Positions 42,410 through 51,099 of a stretch of 64,000 bases of DNA are shown one piece after another. The position numbers and the translations under genes are program-made. How positions within the stretch are numbered: the stretch's first letter is position 1; every line of letters begins with the position of its first letter. This DNA is from Paraburkholderia monticola (GTDB taxonomy: Bacteria > Pseudomonadota > Gammaproteobacteria > Burkholderiales > Burkholderiaceae). The DNA lies in assembly GCF_001580545.1 (NCBI RefSeq), contig NZ_LRBG01000037.1:620001-684000 (forward strand), in the 5' to 3' direction. The notes beneath the pieces were generated by a model. It made no database searches. It saw only the letters and a program-made list of their open reading frames with translations, and was not told the origin of the DNA.

Positions 42410-43603
42410 ATGGCGAGCGGATACGGTGAAAAGCAGGCTGCAGCAGTGATCGTTGGTACGCAATTGGGTGGGTTGGGCGTCGCGAGATCGCTCGCTCACG
42501 CGCAGGTGCCTCTCATAGCGGTCGATACAAAAAAGCTTCACGTCGGTCAGTGGTGTCGACACGTGCGCAGCCATCATGTTGAAAGCCTCATTGGCAGATC
42601 TTTTGCCGACGAGCTGGTCGAGCTCGGCCGGCGCTTTACGGAGCGGCCTGTTCTTTTTTTGACCGAGGAAGATCCGGTCCACGCGGTCTCCGAGAATCGC
42701 GAGAAACTTTTGCCACTGTATCGCTTTCGTCTTCCTGACGACGACACGGTGAACATGCTGTCGAGCAAGGTCAGGTTTCATGAATTCGCGCAAAAGCACG
42801 GTTTTCCGGTACCGCGTTCGGTCGTGCTGGACACCATGGCTGATCTGCAACGTCTGTCGGAATTGCGCTATCCCTGCGTGCTGAAACCGGACGACAAGCG
42901 TCAGGCGGTTCATGGCCATAAGGAGCGTGCAGTGCGCGCAGACACGTTGGGCGAAGCACGCGAGTGCGCCGCCAAAATGCTCGCATCGCCAGGCGGCATC
43001 GTGGTTCAGGAATGGATAGAAGGGCCCGACAGCAACATCTTCTTTACGATGTTCTATCGCGGCGAGGGCGGCAAGGTGATCAGTATGTTCACGGGCCGGA
43101 AGATGCTTAGTTATCCGCCCTGTGTCGGTAACACTGCGATATGTGTGGCCGCGCCCGAAGCGCGCGAAGCGCTCGAACCACTGACGACGAAGTTCATCGA
43201 GCGGTCGGGCTTCGACGGCATGGGCAGCATCGAGTACAAGTGGGACGACAACTACAAGCAATTCATCATGGTCGAGCCGACCGTGGGCCGCACGGACTGG
43301 CAGGAAGAAATCGCGACGCTGGCCGGTGTCAACATTCCGCTCGCCGCGTTCAGACATGAACTAGGACTTCCGCCGATCCCCAATCGCACCACTACCGTAC
43401 CGGTGGCTTGGCGCGCGAGTTTCGCGGACCGTCCCCCGTCCGATCTGCTGCCCCCTGGCACCAAGGTCTTCGACGGCTACTTCCGTTGGAGCGATCCCTT
43501 CCCGGCGCTGCAGTGGTATTGCCTCGTTGCACCGATGCGGCTCCTGAGACGCATCCGCAGACAAAAGCAACCGCTCGTTCAATCGCGGGGGGCGAAGGCC
43601 TGA
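42410..43603 (+). CDS. ATP-grasp enzyme in exopolysaccharide island
   Basis: 397 residues. A pre-ATP-grasp domain (AVIVGTQLGGLGVARSLAHA) is followed by the ATP-grasp core: RYPCVLKPDDKRQAVHG, GIVVQEWIEGPDSNIFFTMF, GFDGMGSIEYKWD and FIMVEPTVGRTDWQEE (metal ligands). Such enzymes join a carboxylate to an amine or thiol using ATP. In polysaccharide clusters they may attach amino acids or build an unusual acyl group. ATG at 42410 with AGGACGAG upstream is chosen. Substrate is not known. Confidence 0.82.
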   Translation: MASGYGEKQAAAVIVGTQLGGLGVARSLAHAQVPLIAVDTKKLHVGQWCRHVRSHHVESLIGRSFADELVELGRRFTERPVLFLTEEDPVHAVSENREKLLPLYRFRLPDDDTVNMLSSKVRFHEFAQKHGFPVPRSVVLDTMADLQRLSELRYPCVLKPDDKRQAVHGHKERAVRADTLGEARECAAKMLASPGGIVVQEWIEGPDSNIFFTMFYRGEGGKVISMFTGRKMLSYPPCVGNTAICVAAPEAREALEPLTTKFIERSGFDGMGSIEYKWDDNYKQFIMVEPTVGRTDWQEEIATLAGVNIPLAAFRHELGLPPIPNRTTTVPVAWRASFADRPPSDLLPPGTKVFDGYFRWSDPFPALQWYCLVAPMRLLRRIRRQKQPLVQSRGAKA

Positions 43604-43745
43604 TGTGCAGCAGAAACTCCTCGAAAATGCGGCCTGTTTGGGTGTTGCTTACGGAAGCGCTTTTTCAGAAAGCAGCGATTTGAACCGCTAAGTAGAGGAG
43701 TTTTAACGAGTAGCGACTATGGCGATCAAAGGAATGCGCCCGGCC

Positions 43746-43842
43746 CATCAGCTCCGCCACCGAGGTCAGCGCGCTCTCCTGCTCGTAGGTCACGGGGCCT
43801 CGGCTGCATCAACATGATGCGATCGGCGATATCGAGCGTCTG
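43746..43842 (-). pseudogene. Decayed fragment of the sugar ABC ATPase gene
   Basis: About 97 bases closely match 46446-46541, the 3' part of the intact ATPase gene, in the same orientation (shared runs include GCTCCGCCACCGA and CATGATGCGATC). One inserted base within the ACG-GGCC segment breaks the frame, and the rest of the gene is absent. With the intact gene it frames the siderophore receptor gene as a direct repeat. Confidence 0.85.
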
Positions 43843-44073
43843 AGCTCACTGGCAGGAATTCCGAGCCGATCGAAGATCCGCCCACCGGACCCGCTCCGCC
43901 CGGAGCAAGGTGTTCCCAGTCAGAAAACCCTCTCTACAGCGTGGCTCATCGGCCCGCGCTCGCTAAAGCCGTGCATACCCACGGCTGTAGCACCCCCACC
44001 ACTGCAAGCCATTCGAATCTCACCGTAATCCTTTCAAAAGGCAAAAGCCTCTGCTACCATCGCGCTCTCTCGT

Positions 44074-44092
44074 AATGCGAATCACTCGCATT
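44074..44092. promoter_or_regulatory. Fur-box-like palindrome
   Basis: AATGCGAATCACTCGCATT is a perfect 7+5+7 dyad, 34 bases before the start of the siderophore receptor. It has the 19-bp size and the AAT...CATT ends of Fur boxes and resembles the AATGCGAAT-type sites known in betaproteobacteria. Iron repression of the receptor is therefore likely. Confidence 0.7.
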
Positions 44093-44126
44093 TACAACCG
44101 ACGGAGGCGCTTGCTCGCTGGTAGAC

Positions 44127-46340
44127 ATGAAGAATCAAAAAACCGCACGTTCAACAAGGCTCACACTCCATCGTCCCATGCAGATTGCCGTCTGGCTGGC
44201 CTTTGCCGGCGCCGCGCAATCCGCTTTCGCGCAGGGCGCCGCCAGCGGGGAAGCCGCGGCGCCCGCAGCCAGTTCAGGCGTCGCGGCGGCGGCCGCGCCG
44301 GCGGCTGACGGCGGCGGCCAGGCGCTACCGGCCGTCAACGTCAGCGCGGCCGCCCAGCCGGATTCGCCGATGCACTTGAGCACGCCCGTATCGGTCGGCG
44401 CGCTCGGCTCGCGTTCGCAGCTCGACACGCCGTTCTCGACCACCGTCGTGACCGGCGAGGAACTCGCCGATCGTCAGGCGAACAAGCTCGGCGACGTGTT
44501 CGCAGTCGACGCGTCCGTCACCGACAGCAGCAACGCGTACAGCGCGTGGGCCACCTACATTTCGATTCGCGGCCTGCCGATCGATTGGCAGAATGGCTTT
44601 CGGATCAACGGCAATCCGTTCATCTCGTACGGCATCACGATGCCTTACGAAAACCTCGAACGCGTCGAACTGCTGAAGGGCCTGGGTGGCTTCATGTACG
44701 GCTTCGTGCAGCCGGGCGGTGTCGTCAACTACGTGACGAAGAAACCGGCGGATCAGCCGGTGACGAGCGTGTCGGCCGGCTACCGGATGGACAGCGTATT
44801 CAGCCAGCACGTCGACCTGAGCCGGCGTTTCGGCCCGGACGACATGTTCGGCGCGCGCATCAACTACACGCACGAGGCGGGCAAGACCTACAACGCAGGC
44901 GACATCAATCGCAATTCGCTGGCGGTGTCGCTCGACGGCCAGCTCACGCGCGACCTCGACGTCTACTTCGACGCGATCTATCAGCAAAGCCGCTCGAGCG
45001 GCCAAACCCCGGCGATCTACACGGGCAGCTATACGGGCACGAGCCTGCCCGCGCCGATCAGCGGCGGCACCAATCTGCTAGGCGGCACCGATCAGCATCT
45101 GAACACGAACCTGCAGCTGTACACGGCGGGCGTCAGGTATCAGATCACGCCGGACTGGTCGTTCAACACGTCGGCGAGCTATAGCAAATCGGCGCGCGAC
45201 CGCAATGAAAGCACACTGACGCTGCTGAACCAGGCAGGCGACTACACCGACAGCCGCTGGAACGGCGACGAAGGCCACCAGGACATCTACTGGCAGGGCG
45301 CGTTCGAAGGCAAGGTGAAGACCGGCATCTTCACGCATCAACTGGTGCTCGGCGCGTCGTGGCAGTATCAGACGAACGACTACAGCGCGGTGTCGTACTA
45401 CTTCACCCTGGGCCCCGGCAACCTGTATCAGCCGAACCCATGGCGCTATTACTCGGGCGCCGGTCTCGACAAATATCGCGCGAACGAGATCACGCAGAAG
45501 GCGCTGTTCGCAAGCGACACGATCCAGTTGACGGACCGCTGGTCGCTGCTCGCGGGCCTGCGCTACACGAACTACGATCAGCAGTCGTACAACGTCAACG
45601 GCTCGCTCGCGTCGTCGTACGGGCAGAACGGCGTGCTGACGCCGACCGTCGCGCTGATGTACAAGCTCGAGCCGCACACCACGCTTTACGCCAGCTACGT
45701 GGAATCGCTCGAGCAGGGCGCGATGGTGGCCGACATCTACGCGAACGCCGGCGCGCTGCTGCGTCCGCTGCGTTCGCGTCAGTACGAGCTCGGCATCAAG
45801 AGCGAGCATGAGCGCTGGAGCGCGACGGCCGCGCTGTTCCGCATCGAACGTGGAGCCGCGTACGCGAACAGCCAGAACGTCTACGTGCAGGACGGCAACT
45901 CGATCTACGAAGGTCTCGAAGCGGGTGGCAGCGTACGTCTTGGCCGCAGCTGGCAGGTGACCGGCAACCTGATGCTGCTCGACACCTGGTACGCGAAGGG
46001 GCAGGCCTACAACGGCAACCGTGTGGCTGGCGCGCCGCAGTTCGTCGCCGCCGGCCGCGTGACCTACGACGTGCCCGCCGTGCCGGGCCTGCAGGTCGGC
46101 GCGGACGCCAAGTTCACGGGCAGCACGATGGTGCGTGCGGCGGGCGACCTGGAGACGGGCAGCTACACGATCGTGAACGTCGGGGCGAACTATATGACGC
46201 GCATCGGCGGCCACGACGTGACGCTGCGCGCGGCGATCGACAACATCACGAATCGCCGCTACTGGATGTTCCAGTACTCGGATTACATCGCGCCGGGCGA
46301 TCCGCGCATGGTCAGCGTGAATGCGAAGATCGACTTCTGA
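44127..46340 (+). CDS. TonB-dependent siderophore receptor
   Basis: 737 residues. A signal peptide (QIAVWLAFAGAAQSAFA) and a low-complexity Ala-rich stretch lead to a plug domain (SQLDTPFSTTVVTGEELADR, ISIRGLPIDWQNGFRINGNP, ERVELLKGLGGFMYG, QPGGVVNYVTKKPADQP), then a 22-strand barrel ending DPRMVSVNAKIDF with the terminal Phe. The protein imports an Fe-siderophore across the outer membrane with TonB/ExbBD, which are not in the window. No siderophore genes or sigma/anti-sigma pair is adjacent. It sits between a decayed and an intact copy of ABC ATPase sequence. Confidence 0.93.
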   Translation: MKNQKTARSTRLTLHRPMQIAVWLAFAGAAQSAFAQGAASGEAAAPAASSGVAAAAAPAADGGGQALPAVNVSAAAQPDSPMHLSTPVSVGALGSRSQLDTPFSTTVVTGEELADRQANKLGDVFAVDASVTDSSNAYSAWATYISIRGLPIDWQNGFRINGNPFISYGITMPYENLERVELLKGLGGFMYGFVQPGGVVNYVTKKPADQPVTSVSAGYRMDSVFSQHVDLSRRFGPDDMFGARINYTHEAGKTYNAGDINRNSLAVSLDGQLTRDLDVYFDAIYQQSRSSGQTPAIYTGSYTGTSLPAPISGGTNLLGGTDQHLNTNLQLYTAGVRYQITPDWSFNTSASYSKSARDRNESTLTLLNQAGDYTDSRWNGDEGHQDIYWQGAFEGKVKTGIFTHQLVLGASWQYQTNDYSAVSYYFTLGPGNLYQPNPWRYYSGAGLDKYRANEITQKALFASDTIQLTDRWSLLAGLRYTNYDQQSYNVNGSLASSYGQNGVLTPTVALMYKLEPHTTLYASYVESLEQGAMVADIYANAGALLRPLRSRQYELGIKSEHERWSATAALFRIERGAAYANSQNVYVQDGNSIYEGLEAGGSVRLGRSWQVTGNLMLLDTWYAKGQAYNGNRVAGAPQFVAAGRVTYDVPAVPGLQVGADAKFTGSTMVRAAGDLETGSYTIVNVGANYMTRIGGHDVTLRAAIDNITNRRYWMFQYSDYIAPGDPRMVSVNAKIDF

Positions 46341-46351
46341 TCCTGAGTGAC

Positions 46352-46399
46352 GGGCTCAATGCTGGGCTCAATGCCGGGCTTTATGCAGGGCTCAATGCT
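46352..46399. repeat. Four tandem 12-bp repeats at the receptor/ATPase junction
   Basis: Four head-to-tail units GGGCTCAATGCT, GGGCTCAATGCC, GGGCTTTATGCA and GGGCTCAATGCT. They lie between the receptor stop (46340) and the convergent ATPase. The last unit supplies the ATPase stop codon (TCA, read as TGA on the minus strand, 46392-46394). The array may come from slippage at a recombination joint. Confidence 0.85.
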
Positions 46400-47222
46400 C
46401 GCCGCCGGCGCGCATGGCCCGGTATTCCCGCTGCACGATGTTCATCAGCTCCGCCACCGAAGTCAGCGCGCTCTTTTGCTCGTAGGTTACGCGGCCGCGC
46501 TGCATCAGCATGATGCGATCCGCGATATCGAGCGTCTGCGCATAGTTGTGCATGATCATGATGATGGAGAGGCCGCCTTTCTCCTTCAAGCGCATCAGAA
46601 GGTCGATGATGAGCCCCGCCTCGCGCGCGCCCATCGCGGCGAGCGGCTCGTCGAGCAACAGGATCTTCGCGTTCGAATTCACGGCGCGCGCCACGGCGAT
46701 AGCCTGGCGCTGACCGCCCGAAAGACGCTCCACCGGCAAATCCACCGAAGGTACGTGCACGCCGATATCGTCGAGGCATTGCGCCGCGCGCTCGCGCATC
46801 TGCTTGTGGTCGAGCAGCCTGAACGGTCCGCGGCGCACGATTTCGCGGTTCAGGAACATGTTGTGATAGATGCTCAGCGAATTGGCGAGCGCGAGATCCT
46901 GATACACGCATTCGATGCCGAGCGAACGCGCATGATCGACGGAGCGCAGCAGCGTCTCCTCACCGTCGATATGGAGCGTGCCGGCCGATTGCTGATGAAA
47001 GCCGGTGAGGATCTTCACGAGCGTGGACTTGCCCGCGCCGTTGTCGCCGAGTATGCCCAGAATTTCGCCCTTGCCGAGCGTGAGCGAGACGCCGTCGAGC
47101 GCCGTCACCGCGCCGAAGCGTTTGACGAGGCTGTCGCCGCGCAGCGCGAGCGGCGCGTCGGGTGCGCTGTTCGCAGCAGGCGTGGCGTTCGCGCCTGCGG
47201 AAGAAGTTTGCGATTGGTCCAT
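46392..47222 (-). CDS. Sugar ABC transporter ATPase (FrcA-like)
   Basis: 276 residues, one nucleotide-binding domain. Walker A is GDNGAGKSTLVKILTG, signature LSGGQRQAIAVARAV, Walker B AKILLLDEPLAAMG and the switch histidine IMIMHNYAQ. This single-domain form (CUT2 type) fits FrcA-like fructose/ribose importers rather than the double-domain RbsA. The start overlaps the permease stop (TGATG), so the genes are translationally coupled. The C-terminal stop comes from the repeat array at 46352-46399, so the end may have been altered. Confidence 0.87.
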   Translation of the reverse strand: MDQSQTSSAGANATPAANSAPDAPLALRGDSLVKRFGAVTALDGVSLTLGKGEILGILGDNGAGKSTLVKILTGFHQQSAGTLHIDGEETLLRSVDHARSLGIECVYQDLALANSLSIYHNMFLNREIVRRGPFRLLDHKQMRERAAQCLDDIGVHVPSVDLPVERLSGGQRQAIAVARAVNSNAKILLLDEPLAAMGAREAGLIIDLLMRLKEKGGLSIIMIMHNYAQTLDIADRIMLMQRGRVTYEQKSALTSVAELMNIVQREYRAMRAGGEH

Positions 47223-48232
47223 CAGCGTCCACCCTTGCGGCGAATACGCCCGACGTGGATGTTGAAGATCATCGCCGCCAGAATCGCGGCGCCAAGAATG
47301 ATGTTGAACGTGAACGCGTTGATGCCGATCAGCGTAAAGCCGTCGTTCAGAATGCCGAGCACCGCCGCGCCGATGAGCCCGCCCACGATGGTGCCCGAGC
47401 CGCCCGTGAGCGGTGTGCCGCCGATCACGGCGGCGGCCACGGCGAGGAACATGATCTGGTTGCCGCCCGCCTGCGGATCGATCGAGGTGATGCGAAAGGC
47501 TTCGAGCATGCCGGTGAAGCCCGCGAGCACGGCGGCGAGAATGAAGTTGCCGAGGCGCAGCCGCCTCACTTGGATACCGGCCTCGCTCGCGCCGAGTGGA
47601 TTTGCGCCCGCGGCCTGCGTATGCAGGCCCCAGCGCGTGTGCCGCAACAGCACGTGCATCGCGGCCGCGATCACCAGCGTCCAGATGATCTCGCTATAGC
47701 CCCATGCGCCCATGAACCCGGCGAACGTCGGCGACCCCGGCGTGGGCGCGGGCGTGCCCCGCGAGACGGTGAGCGTAATGCCGTTGATCAGAAAGAGCGT
47801 GCCGAGCGTCGTGACGAACGACGGCAGCCGCAGCCACACCGTCACGGCGCCATTGACGAAGCCGATGATTCCCGCGGCCACGAGCCCCGCGATCACGGCG
47901 AGCCACATGGGCGCGCCCGCGTCGTTCGCGAACACCATCATGAAGGGCGCGAATGCGAACACCATGCCGGCCGAGAGATCGATGTCGCCGCCGATCATCA
48001 GCATGATTTCACCGAACGCGATGATTGCCACCGGCGCGATGAACTGCGAGAGATTGACGAGACTCGCGTTGGTGAGCAGGAAATCGTGATTCGCAAATTC
48101 AAAGTAGGCGGCCAGCAGCACGGCCACGAGCAGGATACGTAGCTCGGGCGCCCATTGTGATGCGAAAGAAACGCCCGCGCGCTTGGGCGCGCGGGCAGCT
48201 TCGGTCTTGCTGGTTTCGTTCACTGTATTCAT
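47222..48232 (-). CDS. Sugar ABC transporter permease (FrcC/RbsC-like)
   Basis: 336 residues with about nine to ten membrane segments and the CUT2 permease core: FGEIMLMIGGDIDLSAGMVF, GFVNGAVTVWLRLPSFVTTL, GTLFLINGITLT, and VIGGTPLTGGSGTIVGGLIG. It forms the channel for a monosaccharide in the inner membrane, probably as a homodimer. Stop and start overlaps with both neighbours (TGATG) show a tight operon. Specificity cannot be read from the permease. Confidence 0.9.
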   Translation of the reverse strand: MNTVNETSKTEAARAPKRAGVSFASQWAPELRILLVAVLLAAYFEFANHDFLLTNASLVNLSQFIAPVAIIAFGEIMLMIGGDIDLSAGMVFAFAPFMMVFANDAGAPMWLAVIAGLVAAGIIGFVNGAVTVWLRLPSFVTTLGTLFLINGITLTVSRGTPAPTPGSPTFAGFMGAWGYSEIIWTLVIAAAMHVLLRHTRWGLHTQAAGANPLGASEAGIQVRRLRLGNFILAAVLAGFTGMLEAFRITSIDPQAGGNQIMFLAVAAAVIGGTPLTGGSGTIVGGLIGAAVLGILNDGFTLIGINAFTFNIILGAAILAAMIFNIHVGRIRRKGGR

Positions 48233-49341
48233 CAGGACTTGATTGCGCCGGACCTCGGAACGATTTGCTGCTTATCGGTCTTGCCTTCAAAGCGCGTCGA
48301 GGTATTGAGGTACGGCTCGACGTTGTCCTTGGTCACGAACTTGAGGCCGGTGTTGATTTCGGCTGGTCCGACGAGGCCGCCCGAGCTGAGGAACACGAAC
48401 GCCTGCATCACCGTATAGAAGCCCTGGACGTAGGGCTGCTGATCGATGGTGAAGTCGAGGAAGCCTTCGTGGATGAGCTGGATGGTGGTCGGCAACAGGT
48501 CGAAGCCGCCGCCGTGCACGCCCTTCGAAGGAAGGTTCGATTCCTTCATCACCTGCGCGACGCCCTGCGTGCTGCCCGCATCGACGGCGAACATGCCCTT
48601 CAGGTCCTGGTGGCCCAGATAGAACGACTTGATCTTCGACAGCTCCTCGTTGACCGTCGCGCCCGTGGCCACCGTCTGGATGTCGATCTTCTTGCCGGAC
48701 TTCTTGATGGCGTCGCTTGCGCCGTCGAGGCGCGGCTGGATGTTCAGCTGCCCCGGCGTCGCGATGAACAGCGCGACCATGCCGCTGTCGATCAGGCTCA
48801 CGATCCGCTCGCCCATCTGGTAGCCCGACAGATACAGGTCCTGGCCGATATAAGCCAGGCGCGGATTCTTCTTGCCGCGCGGCGCGTCGGCGTTATAGGC
48901 GAACACCGGGATGCCGGCGTCGAGCGCGGCCTGAATGGGCTTGTCGAACGCGCTCGGATCGACGATCGGCACCGCGATGGCGTCGGCCTTCGCCGCGATC
49001 GCCGAGTTCACGGCGCGGACCATTTCGCCCGCGTCCGAGGTGGCCGAGCCGGTCCACTGGTAATCCATGCTGAGCAGCGAGCAGGCATCCTGAATGCCAT
49101 ACTGTGTCGGCACGAAGAACGGGTTCGTGGTGACGTGATTGACGAACACGATCTTCCACTTCTTGTGGGACGGAAAAGCCGACTCCGCGGCCTGCGCGGC
49201 GCCGATCAGCCCGCCTGCGCCGCCGAGCGCACCCATCAGCGAAAGCGCCGCGCCGAGCCCCGCGCCCTGCATCAACCCCCGCCGTGTCGTGCTGATACCG
49301 CTACCGTTTTGATCCTGATCGTCATCCCGTTGCTGTGCCAT
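48232..49341 (-). CDS. Sugar ABC transporter substrate-binding protein, Tat-type signal
   Basis: 369 residues, periplasmic-binding fold of the ribose/LacI type (KWKIVFVNHVTTNPFFVPTQ, AVNSAIAAKADAIAVPIVDP, VFAYNADAPRG, GMFAVDAGSTQGVAQVM). The N-terminus contains STTRRGLMQGAGLGAALSLM, a twin-arginine signal, so export may use the Tat system in the folded state. ATG at 49341 has GGAGG upstream; the frame further left (to 49716) is not coding. First gene of the three-gene operon. A frc-like sugar (fructose, ribose or mannose) is a guess from the family. Confidence 0.87.
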   Translation of the reverse strand: MAQQRDDDQDQNGSGISTTRRGLMQGAGLGAALSLMGALGGAGGLIGAAQAAESAFPSHKKWKIVFVNHVTTNPFFVPTQYGIQDACSLLSMDYQWTGSATSDAGEMVRAVNSAIAAKADAIAVPIVDPSAFDKPIQAALDAGIPVFAYNADAPRGKKNPRLAYIGQDLYLSGYQMGERIVSLIDSGMVALFIATPGQLNIQPRLDGASDAIKKSGKKIDIQTVATGATVNEELSKIKSFYLGHQDLKGMFAVDAGSTQGVAQVMKESNLPSKGVHGGGFDLLPTTIQLIHEGFLDFTIDQQPYVQGFYTVMQAFVFLSSGGLVGPAEINTGLKFVTKDNVEPYLNTSTRFEGKTDKQQIVPRSGAIKS

Positions 49342-49648
49342 CTCATCCTCCGGTTCTTGTCTTCGTTGGTCGATGTGGTCGACGTTGCGTCGATCGTGTG
49401 CAGATGCTGGACGGCACCGGGAGTGCGCTGGGCTGCGCGGGACTTTGGCGTGGCGTTGGGCAACCCCGATTCGGAAGCGCTCGATACGCGCCGTGCGGTA
49501 CCGCAAAGATGGTAGTGCAGTGCGGTTGCGCCTCCTAATCCATGTATACCCGTAACGTGTCCGAAGAGTGGGACGGCCGCTTACAGACGCCCGCTGCGTG
49601 ACGTCATGCAGGGCTTCGGGCTGGTGACGCGGTGCAGCAGACGGGCGC
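49342..49648. other. Promoter gap before the sugar ABC operon
   Basis: About 305 bases. GCGTGACGTCATGC at 49596-49609 is a near-perfect palindrome and may be an operator. No gene is supported. Confidence 0.4.
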
Positions 49649-50275
49649 TCAAAGCGCCCGATCCGCCAACGCCGCCGCAACACGCTCGCGCAACGTCGGC
49701 AACACCTCTGCTTCAAACCACGCGTTGCGCTTGAACCAGGCGATATTGCGCGGCGACGGATGCGGAAGCGGCATCAGATGCGGACCAAACTCCGCCCATC
49801 TCACGAGCGTATCGGTCGAAGTCGGGCCGAATGCGTCGCCGAGGCCGAAGCGCTGCGCGTATTGTCCGATCAGCAGCGTCAATTTCACCGAACGCATATG
49901 CTCGAGCAATTGGCGATGCCAGCGGCTTGCGCACTCGGGCCGGGGCGGTAGATCGCCGCTCGCGCCGCGGCCCGGAAAACAGAAGCCCATCGGCACGAGA
50001 GCGAGTTTCGAAACGTCGTAAAAGGTCGCGTCGTCGATGCCGAGCCACGTGCGCAAACGCGCGCCGCTCGCGTCGCTCCACGGCACCCCCGACGCATGCA
50101 CGCGTGCGCCGGGTGCCTGACCGATGATCAGAATGCGCGCCCGTTCCGATGCCGCAAGCACGGGGCGCGGCGCGTGCGGCAGCATCGGCGCGCACAGCGT
50201 GCAGGCGCGGATATCCTGAAGCAGCGTGTCGAGCGACGCGCCGTTTTTCGACGTGTGTTGAGTGGTAACAGCCAT
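49649..50275 (-). CDS. Uracil-DNA glycosylase family protein
   Basis: 208 residues. Motif GQAPGARVHASGVPWSDASG holds the catalytic loop and HPSPRN closes the site. CTLC near residues 25-28 with later cysteines may hold an iron-sulfur cluster, as in family 4/5 enzymes. It should remove uracil (or a related damaged base) from DNA. Length and motifs fit the UdgX/family 4-5 group, though the exact subfamily is unsure. Separate from the ABC operon. Confidence 0.85.
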   Translation of the reverse strand: MAVTTQHTSKNGASLDTLLQDIRACTLCAPMLPHAPRPVLAASERARILIIGQAPGARVHASGVPWSDASGARLRTWLGIDDATFYDVSKLALVPMGFCFPGRGASGDLPPRPECASRWHRQLLEHMRSVKLTLLIGQYAQRFGLGDAFGPTSTDTLVRWAEFGPHLMPLPHPSPRNIAWFKRNAWFEAEVLPTLRERVAAALADRAL

Positions 50276-50319
50276 CGAGCGGGGCGAGGTGACTGGCGGG
50301 CAGTCGTGTCATGGGCGGG

Positions 50320-50862
50320 TCAGTCCTGCGCTTGAGCCGGATAGATCAGCGTGCCGTCGGCCTGGGGTTCGGCGCCCGGCGTCATCGTGGCGGCGTTCGT
50401 GTGGTGCGCGTCCATGATGTGCAGCACGCTTTCGTCGTGCGTCAGCAGGTAGTCGGTAATGATACGCCGGTGGCAACGCCACCAGACCGCTTCCGAGCAC
50501 ATGATCGCGCAGCGCTGCCGATGACCGAGCGTCAGAAGTTGCGCGAGCCCATCGCGGAATGCATCGCTCATCGCATAGTCCGCGTAGTTGCGGAACGCCG
50601 GATACGTCCAGTACGCATTCGGCGACGGCGCATCGCCCTTGCACTTGCCGCGGCGTCCGCCGAGTGCGGCGAGATGCACGTAGTCGATATGCTCGGGGGC
50701 GAGCGAAGCGGGCAGCGTGTCGAGATTGAACTGCGGATTGGTCCGCGAGCGCGGGATGCTGCGCACGTCGACCAGCAACGCGATCTGTTCGCCTTTGAGC
50801 AGATCGACGAATTGCTGCAACGGGTGCGTCGAGTGCCCGATCGTGAAAAAAGGCTGTTTCAT
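50320..50862 (-). CDS. DUF488 domain protein
   Basis: 180 residues starting KQPFFTIGHSTHPLQQFVDL, the classical DUF488 opening, then LLVDVRSIPRSRTNPQFN and CSEAVWWRCHRRIITDYL with cysteines and histidine. DUF488 proteins are small and of unknown role; some bind metal or nucleic acid. ATG at 50862 has GCGAGG upstream. It lies 44 bases upstream of the uracil-DNA glycosylase start on the same strand, so they may be co-transcribed. Role unknown. Confidence 0.8.
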   Translation of the reverse strand: MKQPFFTIGHSTHPLQQFVDLLKGEQIALLVDVRSIPRSRTNPQFNLDTLPASLAPEHIDYVHLAALGGRRGKCKGDAPSPNAYWTYPAFRNYADYAMSDAFRDGLAQLLTLGHRQRCAIMCSEAVWWRCHRRIITDYLLTHDESVLHIMDAHHTNAATMTPGAEPQADGTLIYPAQAQD

Positions 50863-51099
50863 GGGTGCCTCGCCAATACGGGCCGGTGCAATGATTCCTA
50901 CAGATTGACAACGTGGGCCGGGGCCGGTCAACTCTTCAGCGACGCAAGCGCGGTGCCCGAAACAGACGCGCCACGAGGCGGGTACCGATCATTCCAGTAT
51001 CAAGTTCAACCTTGCTCCCGCGGGTCATAGTTGCAACAATGCACCCGCGCCGGCGCAGCACGCCGCCGCCCGCGCAATTTCTTTCGATCCACTTGCACC

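Larger units (their letters stand above)
43604..44126. other. Gap before the siderophore receptor
   Basis: About 520 bases. It holds a decayed piece of the sugar ABC ATPase gene (43746-43842) and a Fur-box-like dyad (44074-44092), given separately. No intact gene is supported. Confidence 0.6.
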
